Origin: an uncultured Bacteroidales bacterium
GTDB taxonomy: Bacteria > Bacteroidota > Bacteroidia > Bacteroidales > Bacteroidaceae
Direction of reading: 5' to 3'
NCBI GenBank assembly: GCA_937898885.1
Contig: CALDKD010000035.1
Location: 1 to 64,000, forward strand
Length of the DNA: 64,000 nt
Part shown: in pieces, positions 15,029 through 22,748 of the stretch
How the letters are laid out: every line of letters begins with the position of its first letter
How positions within the stretch are numbered: the stretch's first letter is position 1
Notes under the pieces: generated by a model
What the model saw: only the letters and a program-made list of their open reading frames with translations
Databases searched by the model: none
Told to the model about the DNA's origin: nothing
Program-made: the position numbers and the translations under genes

Positions 15029-17020
15029 TTATTCCTTCAGGACCTTTCTGCCATTGATGATCTGGATACCCTTGGCGCCGGAGTTGACGCGCTGACCAGC
15101 CACATTGTAGATATCATCTGAGGAAGTATTGACACCTATGCCGGTTACCGAAGTTACACCAGTGATGTTTATGACATACTGTGCTGATACGGCCTCGTAG
15201 CAGTTGCCGGTCTCAGCACCTGTGGCGGTGATTATTACGCTGCCGTCCTGCTTGACGGTAACATTACCCTCAGCGTCAACCTCCGCAATCTCCTCATCGG
15301 AAGATGTATAGACCACAGTACCGTCGTACACTCCCACGTTGAGCTTGTTCTCTGGCACCACGCCATCAGTCACATCAACCTCAGCCTTCTCAAAGGCGAA
15401 AGCCGTAGTGGCCTTGTCGATGATTACTGTATATCTGATGTTTGACGGAGCCAGACGGTAGTCAGTCTCGGCACCGCTGACGGTGATGACGGCCGTGCCG
15501 GCTCCAACTACGGTCAGCTCGCCAGTCTCGGGATTTACCTTCACTACGTTCTCGTTGCTGGATTTCCAGGTGAGTTTGCCGTCATAGTCCTGCGAACGGG
15601 TCACTGTAGGAGCCTGGGGTGCGGGCTCTCCATAGACGCCCCTCACGGTGTTCTGGCTCAACTTGATGAAGGCGGGATGCTTGGTCCAGCTGGTAACGTT
15701 CAGGGTGACAGGCAGGTTATCGTCCTTGGAATCGCCTTCGTAAAGCTCATCGGCTGCATGGAAGGGATAGGGCCATTTGGTCTGATACTCGTATTCCGTA
15801 CCGGCTGCACCCACCAGGCTTTCCACCTCGGGGCCGTTGTTGTAGATTACGAAGTAGCGGATGCCGTCCACGAAAATCTCCTTCGGCTCCATGGCCTGTC
15901 CCTTGGCTTTCAGGTTCAGCACACGGCCTACGTCCAGACGGTCGTGAACACGAAGACCTACCTCGGTGGGGGAAATCTTTACGGCCTGAACTGCTGGGTT
16001 CTGGTTGTCAACCCGGAAATAGCCATCTGAATAATCACCGACGACCACATCCGACATATCCAGCCACATCAGCTGGTTGTTGAAGGCGTACACACTATTG
16101 AGATTGGGGCAGTTATCGACAATGAAGTTCCTGAGCTTGTTGTCGTAGCACTGTACATCCCAGAGCTCAGCATTGTTGCTGAGGTTCAGGGTGCCGAGCT
16201 CATTCTCTTCGCACAACACTCTGCCGAGCACAGGGCACTCCTGTATATCGACGCTCTCAGCCGTGGTCAGATTGAGGGAGAAGCCACCCAATTTGGGCAA
16301 GTTCTTTATCGTGAAGCCCTGAACCGTGGAATACCTCACCTGAATGTCCATCAGGTTGGGACAGTTTTCCACATGGAAGGTGTTGATGTTCTGTCGGTAG
16401 TCGTCGCAGCCATGAATATCGAAGGACTCAATGTTCTGGTGACCCGTGAAATTGATATTCTCGACGGAGGATTGAACACCCCAGCTTTCAACAATAAGGG
16501 TTTTCAGGCTGGGCACATCGCTGCCGTTGAGGTCCGGAATGCGCTGGAGGTCTTCGAGAGAAAGACGTTCGATTGAGCTGGACCACTTGACGTCCTTCAG
16601 CACGGGGCAATTGTTAAGGCGCACACTAATCAGTTTCTTGTTGCCCGAAAGGTCGAGGCTTTCGAGACCGAGAGCATTAAGAATGTTGAGAGTTTCCAGG
16701 TTAGGACACAACTTGCTGAAGTCAGCCGACTTCACCTTGTATGCCAGTTCGTCCCCAACATCGCCAAAGAATTGGAAGCCGATGGCTGTGACAGGGAGAA
16801 GTTCGAGTCCCTTGAAGTTGGTCACGTTGTAGCATTGGACATAACTGAGATAATCGTATTCGTCGCCTTCCAGGATGCCGTTTTCGTCCCAGTCTATGCC
16901 GGAAACATAATCGCGAAGATACTCATCCGGAAAATTTGTCTCATTTATAGCGACTCCAGCTTTTGCTGAAGTTGCGAATGCCATCATTGCTGTGGCTGCC
17001 AGTGTAATAAAATACCTCAT
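15029..17020 (-). CDS. Secreted leucine-rich-repeat protein with Ig-like repeats and C-terminal sorting-type tail
   Basis: The 663-residue product starts at the ATG at 17020, giving a clean signal peptide ending in SAKA; an upstream in-frame ATG at 17080 would add 20 unlikely residues. Mature features in order: an EF-hand-like WDENGILEGDEY, a series of irregular leucine-rich repeats (about 70-320, e.g. LESLDLSGNKKLISV and LGTLNLSNNAELWDV), two BIG2-like Ig domains (about 465-640) and a tail (DDIYNVAGQRV...GIQIINGRKVLK) like those ending Bacteroidetes secreted or type IX-sorted proteins. It is probably displayed or released at the cell surface for binding. It is divergent from the TPR/LuxR regulator. 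Ligand unknown. Confidence 0.8.
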   Translation of the reverse strand: MRYFITLAATAMMAFATSAKAGVAINETNFPDEYLRDYVSGIDWDENGILEGDEYDYLSYVQCYNVTNFKGLELLPVTAIGFQFFGDVGDELAYKVKSADFSKLCPNLETLNILNALGLESLDLSGNKKLISVRLNNCPVLKDVKWSSSIERLSLEDLQRIPDLNGSDVPSLKTLIVESWGVQSSVENINFTGHQNIESFDIHGCDDYRQNINTFHVENCPNLMDIQVRYSTVQGFTIKNLPKLGGFSLNLTTAESVDIQECPVLGRVLCEENELGTLNLSNNAELWDVQCYDNKLRNFIVDNCPNLNSVYAFNNQLMWLDMSDVVVGDYSDGYFRVDNQNPAVQAVKISPTEVGLRVHDRLDVGRVLNLKAKGQAMEPKEIFVDGIRYFVIYNNGPEVESLVGAAGTEYEYQTKWPYPFHAADELYEGDSKDDNLPVTLNVTSWTKHPAFIKLSQNTVRGVYGEPAPQAPTVTRSQDYDGKLTWKSSNENVVKVNPETGELTVVGAGTAVITVSGAETDYRLAPSNIRYTVIIDKATTAFAFEKAEVDVTDGVVPENKLNVGVYDGTVVYTSSDEEIAEVDAEGNVTVKQDGSVIITATGAETGNCYEAVSAQYVINITGVTSVTGIGVNTSSDDIYNVAGQRVNSGAKGIQIINGRKVLKE

Positions 17021-17104
17021 ACTATATACTGTTAATATTATAAATTCTCCATTTCTGTCAGGTTTCAGATCTCGCAGCAAATTTCCTCATTTTAGGCATC
17101 GTAT

Positions 17105-17155
17105 GCACCACCCCAAGGGGTTGAACGCATTCATTCAGGCACCACCCCAAGGGGT
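17105..17155. promoter_or_regulatory. Two identical 17-bp sites, likely operators
   Basis: GCACCACCCCAAGGGGT occurs at 17105-17121 and again at 17139-17155, 34 bp apart (about three helical turns). Each contains ACCCC-AA-GGGGT, an inverted repeat with a 2-nt centre. They lie between the divergent LRR and LuxR-type genes, upstream of the -7 box of the latter, as expected for a dimeric regulator's paired sites. Confidence 0.6.
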
Positions 17156-17204
17156 ATAAATGGATTGCAACCCAGAAAACAGGGTATTGAATCAAGATAT
17201 GTGC

Positions 17205-17212
17205 TAACTTTG
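17205..17212 (+). promoter_or_regulatory. -7 promoter box of the TPR/LuxR regulator gene
   Basis: TAACTTTG matches TAnnTTTG exactly and lies 16 nt before the start codon at 17229, implying a very short leader. No good -33 TTTG is seen at 19-20 nt, which would fit activator dependence. Confidence 0.55.
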
Positions 17213-17228
17213 TATCTGGATATTCAGT

Positions 17229-18467
17229 ATGAGAAATAAACTATTCACCATAGCAGTATTTGTGTTGCCGGTAGTGTCCCCGCTTCTCGCCGGTGCCGCC
17301 GGTTACGTTGACCATCGTGGTCATAACGTGGACTCACTTGAGATTGCCATTGCCGGCTGGAGCGCAGACAAAATAGCCCAGGCCGGCGATGAGGAGCTTC
17401 TCCACCTTGTATATGACTGGCACAATCTTATGATGGGGTACCTCAACATCAACGGAGAACGCTCTCTCTACTACAGCAGAAAAGTATTCAATACCAGTGT
17501 CAGGAAAGGATGGAAGGATATGACCTGGACCTCAGCCAAGGTCATAGGCCAGCATTTCTGGGCAAGGGAGCAATATGACAGTGCTACATTCTACTACAAT
17601 ACCGCGCTCCAGACCATCAGGACCATGAAGGTTGGCGAGGTTGACCTGGAACACCCCGACGGCCTGACCCAGTACGACATTGACAACGGTCTGAGCAGCA
17701 TGTACGGCACCATCGGCAATCTGTACAGCATACAGGACAGCATCGGTCCGGCTATGGAATACTACGCCAAGGCCGGAGAGATTTTCGAAAGGTACGGATG
17801 GAACAATTCCCTCTCCGCCCTATATTACAACATGGCGGAGACCTGGTTCGAGGAAAGTGATATTCACAAGGCCAAAGAAAATTATGAGACAGGTCTGCAG
17901 TACGCCATCAAAGCGGAAGACTCACTTTGGATTGCCGGCAACAAGGCGGGCCTTGGCAAAGTGGAGATGAGCGAGAGACATCTCCGGAAAGCCATCAGAC
18001 TGCTGGATGAGGCAGGCCAGTACTATTCCGCCCACGACGAACAGGAGTGGCATGGCCTTCTGGACAATCTGGATTATACCAATCAGGTACTGCGCCTGCA
18101 GAAACGTCAGGCCAGGAGCGGTCTCATCATCTCCATCATAGCTTTTCTTCTTTTGGTAGCCTGCTCCCTGATCTTTGGCTATATGCGCAAGCTCCGTCTG
18201 CAAAAGATACAGACAGACGAGGTCCTGAATGAGACCATCCAAGAAATCGCTCCGGCAACGGACACTGCCGGCATCAAGCTGAACGACAGAGAGCTGCAGA
18301 TTCTGGAACTGGTTGCCGAGGGGCTTTCCGTCAAGGATATTGCCAACCGCATCTGCCTCAGTCCGGAAACGGTGAAATGGTACCGCAAGAAACTTCTGGC
18401 AAAGTTTGATGTAAGCTCATTCATCGTTCTGGTGAATAAGGCCAAGGAAATGGGCTTACTGAAGTAA
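17229..18467 (+). CDS. Membrane-bound TPR-LuxR transcriptional regulator
   Basis: The 412-residue protein has an N-terminal signal or membrane segment (about 5-24) and an outside-facing helical TPR-like region (about 40-295). A single transmembrane helix (about 298-318) is followed by a cytoplasmic LuxR/GerE helix-turn-helix at about 351-412 (LNDRELQILELVAEGLSVKDIANRICLSPETVKWYRKKL). It is thus a one-component transmembrane transcription factor, a design common in Bacteroidetes. It is transcribed away from the LRR-protein gene, and two identical 17-bp sites lie between them; it may control that gene or itself. Its last 47 bp overlap the 3' end of the convergent GH2 gene. The sensed signal is unknown. 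Confidence 0.85.
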   Translation: MRNKLFTIAVFVLPVVSPLLAGAAGYVDHRGHNVDSLEIAIAGWSADKIAQAGDEELLHLVYDWHNLMMGYLNINGERSLYYSRKVFNTSVRKGWKDMTWTSAKVIGQHFWAREQYDSATFYYNTALQTIRTMKVGEVDLEHPDGLTQYDIDNGLSSMYGTIGNLYSIQDSIGPAMEYYAKAGEIFERYGWNNSLSALYYNMAETWFEESDIHKAKENYETGLQYAIKAEDSLWIAGNKAGLGKVEMSERHLRKAIRLLDEAGQYYSAHDEQEWHGLLDNLDYTNQVLRLQKRQARSGLIISIIAFLLLVACSLIFGYMRKLRLQKIQTDEVLNETIQEIAPATDTAGIKLNDRELQILELVAEGLSVKDIANRICLSPETVKWYRKKLLAKFDVSSFIVLVNKAKEMGLLK

Positions 18468-20988
18468 GAGGCTGTCCCTCTGACCCAATCACAACGCTGG
18501 CACTGCTCAGGCCATCGGATGAGGCCGTGAGTGTGGTGGCGCCGGGAATGCCATTGTTCTGGAGAACTACCAGGCATTTGCCGTAGAAGGCTTTGCGATG
18601 GTCGGCCTTGAAACGCTCCATTGATATCGGTGAGCCGTTATCCACACCGGCTATGAATAATGCGGTACTGCCTTCGGCACTCAGGCTGAAACGGATGTCA
18701 TTCTCTGCGAACGGGCAGAGATTGCCGTCCTTGTCGAGCACCTCTACTGTCACATAGCTCAGGTCCTTGCCATCGGCACTTATGGTACTGCGGTCGGGAG
18801 TAAGGCGTATCTGAGCAGGCTCGCCGGCTGTACGGATTGTCTGGCGACGCACCTCCGCGCCATTCTTGCGGGCAATAACCGTCACCTCGCCCGGCTCATA
18901 CCTTACACGCCAGCTCACGTGAAGGGCGGTATCGCCTTTGGCGCGAATGCCCTGGCTCCGGCCATTGACGAACAGCTCAACCTCATCGGCATTGTTGTAG
19001 TAGCACCACATATCACGCATACCGTCCGCGGTCTCCGACTCGGCGTCAGGCATCGCGTTCCAGTGAGGGAACAGATGCAGCACCGGAGTGTCGGTCCACT
19101 CGCTCTGATACAGATAGTATATGTCCTTCGGGAAACCGGCAAGGTCAATTATACCAAAGTAGGATGAGCGCGCAGGCCATCCGTATGGCGTAGGCTCGCC
19201 TATGTAGTCAAAGCCTGTCCAGACAAACTGACCGCTTATCCACGGATTGCGTTTGATGAGTCTCATAGTCTCCTCGTGCGTGCTGCCCCACGGAGCGTGA
19301 CAGTTGTCGTAGCTGGAGCAGGAGAAGGAGGCGTCATAGAACGGTCTGTCCCAGCGGACAGGCCACAGCAGCTCGGTATCCGACGGCATACGGTAATAGC
19401 CGCGGGTCATCAGCGCTGAGTTTGACTCGGTTATTACGAATGGCTTACCCTTGAACAGTCTGGGCACCGCCGGAATGTTCTGGTTATGATAGTTGTAGCC
19501 AATGATGTCTATGGCTCCCGATGCGAACAGATGGTTGCCGGGGCTCGGCTCGTTGCAGCCTGCCGTAACAGGGCGTGAGTCCAGCTGATGCACCATATCG
19601 GCAAGCCTCTTGGTCAGAAGCGAGTTCACAGTCATCTTGCCGTCCTCCTGAGCCAGCTGGTCAGCAGAGTGTCCAAGATTCAGAATCAGGTTGGCCTGCT
19701 CCAGAGTAAGAGTATCGGCCTTGGCGTCCGTCCACTGCTCAAGCACCTCGTTGCCTATGCTCCACATAACGATGCAGGGATGATTGCGGTCGCGCTCTAT
19801 GAAGTCTGTCAGGTCACGCCCGTACCACTCGTCAAAGTAACGCGCATAGTCGTGCGATGTCTTGCGCTTTCGCCACATATCGAAAGCCTCGTCCATCACC
19901 ACAAAGCCCATACGGTCACACAGGTCAAGCAGCTCAGGCGCAGGCGGGTTATGCGAGCAGCGTATGGCGTTGCAGCCCATCTGCTTGAGCAGCTGAAGCT
20001 GACGCTCGATGGCGCGCTCATTGACGGCCGCGCCAAGACAGCCCAGGTCGTGATGGTTGCACACACCATTCAAAGGCACCTTGCGGCCGTTCAGCACAAA
20101 GCCCTCAGTTCCATTGAACTCAAACGAACGGATGCCTGTCGCGGTGATGTATCTGTCCTCCTCCTTGCCCGACCTCACTATTGTCTCAACGGAATACAGA
20201 TATGGGTCATCAACATCCCAAAGGTGCGGGTTGTCTATGGTCAGGGTTGTCTCACCTTCTGCCAGGCCTTCAGCCGCCTTTATGCCATATTTACCTGTCT
20301 GAACCACATTGCCCGCGGCATCCCTCAGCACATTCGTCACGGTAGCCCTCACCCTGCCGCCAGCATCAGAGTTCTCCACCGTAGTACGGATACGCATCTT
20401 TGCTGCTCCGTTCTCAACTTTGGTATCCACATATACCCCGTTATTGCGCACATGTGTCACAGGCTGTATGGTAAGCCACACATTCCGGTAGATGCCACAG
20501 CCCGAGTACCAGCGCGAGTTGGGCTGCTCCGTGTTGTCAACATTCACCACAACGGTGTTCTCTCCGCCAGACACCACCCAATCGGTAATGTCATAGCCGA
20601 ACGATATATAGCCATACGGACGCATGCCGAACGAATGGCCGTTCACTATGACCTCGGCATCCATATAGACGCCGTCAAAGTCCAGACGGATACGTTTACC
20701 CTTGTCGGCCTTATCCAACGTGAACGTCTTGGAATAGACGCCGAAGCCTCCCGGCAGTGCCCCGCCTCCGGTACCCGACGGCGCATTGCGGTTGAAATCG
20801 CCGTATATTGCCCAGTCGTGAGGCAAGGTGACATCGCCGTCGTAACTGTACTGAATGCTCTCCAGACCCGGTGTGGGAGTAAGTTTGAGATGCCATCCGT
20901 CATTGAAAGACTCTCTTTCCGCATTCTGCGCCGATGCCGGTGCCACGGCAACCGCCAGGCACAGGGCAAGGAAATATACCTTATTCAT
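18421..20988 (-). CDS. GH2 beta-galactosidase-type glycosidase
   Basis: The 855-residue secreted enzyme has a signal peptide (about 1-20) and the GH2 domain order: sugar-binding sandwich (25-185), Ig-like domain (190-295), and barrel (from 300). The acid/base is Glu414 in WSIGNEVLEQ and the nucleophile Glu521 in FVITESNSA. Additional C-terminal Ig-like domains (about 620-840) resemble DUF4982 and invasin-like modules found in Bacteroidetes beta-galactosidases. It follows ung with 11 nt between them and may be co-transcribed with asnA-ung. The final residues overlap the LuxR-type gene on the other strand. Substrate is probably a beta-galactoside side chain, but glucuronidase or mannosidase activity cannot be excluded from sequence alone. 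Confidence 0.87.
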   Translation of the reverse strand: MNKVYFLALCLAVAVAPASAQNAERESFNDGWHLKLTPTPGLESIQYSYDGDVTLPHDWAIYGDFNRNAPSGTGGGALPGGFGVYSKTFTLDKADKGKRIRLDFDGVYMDAEVIVNGHSFGMRPYGYISFGYDITDWVVSGGENTVVVNVDNTEQPNSRWYSGCGIYRNVWLTIQPVTHVRNNGVYVDTKVENGAAKMRIRTTVENSDAGGRVRATVTNVLRDAAGNVVQTGKYGIKAAEGLAEGETTLTIDNPHLWDVDDPYLYSVETIVRSGKEEDRYITATGIRSFEFNGTEGFVLNGRKVPLNGVCNHHDLGCLGAAVNERAIERQLQLLKQMGCNAIRCSHNPPAPELLDLCDRMGFVVMDEAFDMWRKRKTSHDYARYFDEWYGRDLTDFIERDRNHPCIVMWSIGNEVLEQWTDAKADTLTLEQANLILNLGHSADQLAQEDGKMTVNSLLTKRLADMVHQLDSRPVTAGCNEPSPGNHLFASGAIDIIGYNYHNQNIPAVPRLFKGKPFVITESNSALMTRGYYRMPSDTELLWPVRWDRPFYDASFSCSSYDNCHAPWGSTHEETMRLIKRNPWISGQFVWTGFDYIGEPTPYGWPARSSYFGIIDLAGFPKDIYYLYQSEWTDTPVLHLFPHWNAMPDAESETADGMRDMWCYYNNADEVELFVNGRSQGIRAKGDTALHVSWRVRYEPGEVTVIARKNGAEVRRQTIRTAGEPAQIRLTPDRSTISADGKDLSYVTVEVLDKDGNLCPFAENDIRFSLSAEGSTALFIAGVDNGSPISMERFKADHRKAFYGKCLVVLQNNGIPGATTLTASSDGLSSASVVIGSEGQPLTSVSPFPWPYSPER

Positions 20989-20999
20989 TATTCAATCAA

Positions 21000-21662
21000 T
21001 TACCACTCGATTGGTGTCATATTGTGCTCCTCAAGCCATTTGTTGGCCAGGCTGAAATGATGGTTGCCGAAGAAGCCCGCATAGGCAGACAGTGGAGACG
21101 GATGCACCGAGCTGAGCACAAGATGGCGCGAGCGGTCAATCACCGCTCCCTTCCGCTGAGCGTATGAGCCCCAGAGGATGAATACCAGATTATCGCGCTC
21201 CGCATTCAGCTTGCCAATCACGGCATCAGTGAAAGTCTCCCATCCCTTGCCCTGATGCGAGCCTGCCTGATGCTGCCTGACAGTAAGCGTCGCATTCAGC
21301 AGAAGCACTCCCTGCCTGGCCCAGCGGGTAAGATTGCCGGTTGCAGGTATCGGAGTACCTATGTCATCGCGTATCTCCTTGAATATGTTCTGAAGCGACG
21401 GCGGGAACTGCACCCCGTCGTTCACAGAGAAGCAGAGTCCGTGTGCCTGACCTGGACCGTGATAAGGGTCCTGCCCTATGATGACAACCTTTACATCATT
21501 GAACGGACACAGGTCAAAGGCATTGAAGATGAGCCTTGCCGGCGGATACACCACCGTCTTGCCATACTCATCGCGCACAAAGTCAGTCAGAGTCTTGAAG
21601 TAAGGCTTGTCAAACTCCTCCTGAAGTCTGACCTTCCAGCTCTCCTCTATCCTGACATCCAT
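21000..21662 (-). CDS. ung: Uracil-DNA glycosylase
   Basis: This family-1 uracil-DNA glycosylase of 220 residues removes uracil from DNA to start base-excision repair in the cytoplasm. The water-activating loop GQDPYHGPGQAHG (Asp65), the uracil-recognition stretch VLLLNATLTV, and the DNA-intercalation loop HPSPLSAY are all present and intact. The start at 21662 is chosen because homologues begin close to IEESWK and because it places the gene 1 nt after the asnA stop; an in-frame upstream start at 21740 would run into asnA. Its neighbours are asnA upstream and the GH2 gene 11 nt downstream. Confidence 0.96.
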   Translation of the reverse strand: MDVRIEESWKVRLQEEFDKPYFKTLTDFVRDEYGKTVVYPPARLIFNAFDLCPFNDVKVVIIGQDPYHGPGQAHGLCFSVNDGVQFPPSLQNIFKEIRDDIGTPIPATGNLTRWARQGVLLLNATLTVRQHQAGSHQGKGWETFTDAVIGKLNAERDNLVFILWGSYAQRKGAVIDRSRHLVLSSVHPSPLSAYAGFFGNHHFSLANKWLEEHNMTPIEW

Positions 21663-21663
21663 A

Positions 21664-22701
21664 TCAGATAAGCTGAATTCCGGCCTTGGCACACGCCTTG
21701 CGCTGCTCATCCGGCCAAATACTTGCCTGAATCTCGCCAATATGAGCCTTTTGCAGGAACAGCATACAAAGTCTTGACTGACCTATACCACCGCCGATGC
21801 AGAGCGGCAGCTCATCATTCAGCAGACGCTTGTGGAAATAGAGTTCCTTGCGCTGCTCCTGTCCGCACAACGTCAGCTGACGCAGCATCGCCTCCTTATC
21901 CACGCGGATACCCATAGATGACAGCTCCATAGCCCTGTTAAGAATAGGATTCCAAACCAGGAGGTCACCATTCAGGCCCTCAAAGCCGTCCTCATTCGGT
22001 GTGCTCCAGTCATCGTAGTCCGGAGCGCGCAGGTCGTGCGGCTCGCCGTCTCCAAGCTTTCCGCCTATGCCCATTATAAAGACCGCGCCATACTCACGGG
22101 TAATCAGATCCTCGCGTTCCTTAGGGCTCTTGTCCGGGTATCTCCTGCGCAGTTCCTCGGAATGGATGAAGAACACCTCACGCGCCAGGAACGGCTCAAG
22201 CTCAGGATAAGTCTCATTAATCAGATATTCCGTACGAAGCATAGCCGAGTATATCCTGCGCACAATACGCTTCAGGAATGCTATGTTCCTGTCCTCCGGC
22301 AGGATAGTACGCTCCCAGTCCCACTGATCCACATAGAGAGAGTGCAGGTTTCCAAGGCTCTCGTCGGCACGTATCGCATTCATATCGGTATAGATGCCGT
22401 AACCCGGCCTCACATCATACTCCGCAAGCGTAAGCCTTTTCCATTTGGCCAGCGAGTGAACCACCTCAGCACGCGCATCGTCAAGGTCGCGTATCGGAAA
22501 CGTCACCGCGCGCTCCACACCGCTCAGGTCATCGTTGATACCCATACCCTTCAGTACGAAAAGCGGAGCCGTCACACGGCGCAGCTGCAATCCGGTAGAT
22601 AGATTCTGCTGGAAGAAATCCTTGATAAGCTTGATTCCCTGCTCTGTCTGTCTCATTGAGAGAATCTGTCTGTACTTGTCCGGAATAATCAGATAGCTCA
22701 T
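21664..22701 (-). CDS. asnA: Aspartate--ammonia ligase (asparagine synthetase A)
   Basis: The 345-residue enzyme makes asparagine from aspartate, ammonia and ATP in the cytoplasm. It is the class-II-aminoacyl-tRNA-synthetase-like AsnA, not the glutamine-using AsnB. Recognisable stretches are the N-terminal YLIIPDKYRQILSMRQTE, the region LHSLYVDQWDWE, and the C-terminal ATP-site motif LCIGGGIGQSRLCMLFL. Length is normal for the family. It is followed by ung with essentially no gap and preceded by the LptD gene 47 nt upstream on the same strand. Confidence 0.96.
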   Translation of the reverse strand: MSYLIIPDKYRQILSMRQTEQGIKLIKDFFQQNLSTGLQLRRVTAPLFVLKGMGINDDLSGVERAVTFPIRDLDDARAEVVHSLAKWKRLTLAEYDVRPGYGIYTDMNAIRADESLGNLHSLYVDQWDWERTILPEDRNIAFLKRIVRRIYSAMLRTEYLINETYPELEPFLAREVFFIHSEELRRRYPDKSPKEREDLITREYGAVFIMGIGGKLGDGEPHDLRAPDYDDWSTPNEDGFEGLNGDLLVWNPILNRAMELSSMGIRVDKEAMLRQLTLCGQEQRKELYFHKRLLNDELPLCIGGGIGQSRLCMLFLQKAHIGEIQASIWPDEQRKACAKAGIQLI

Positions 22702-22748
22702 AATTGCTGATTTTAGAATCTGTTTTGTAATGTTTGACGTAACTTTGT

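Noticed and set aside
19588..21060. A 490-codon open frame on the plus strand opposite the GH2 gene
   Set aside because: It lies entirely antisense to a clear GH2 enzyme with catalytic motifs, has no recognisable domain and contains the composition expected of a mirror frame in GC-biased codons. Similar frames opposite lacZ (26578-27885) and trkA (50259-51422) were rejected for the same reason.
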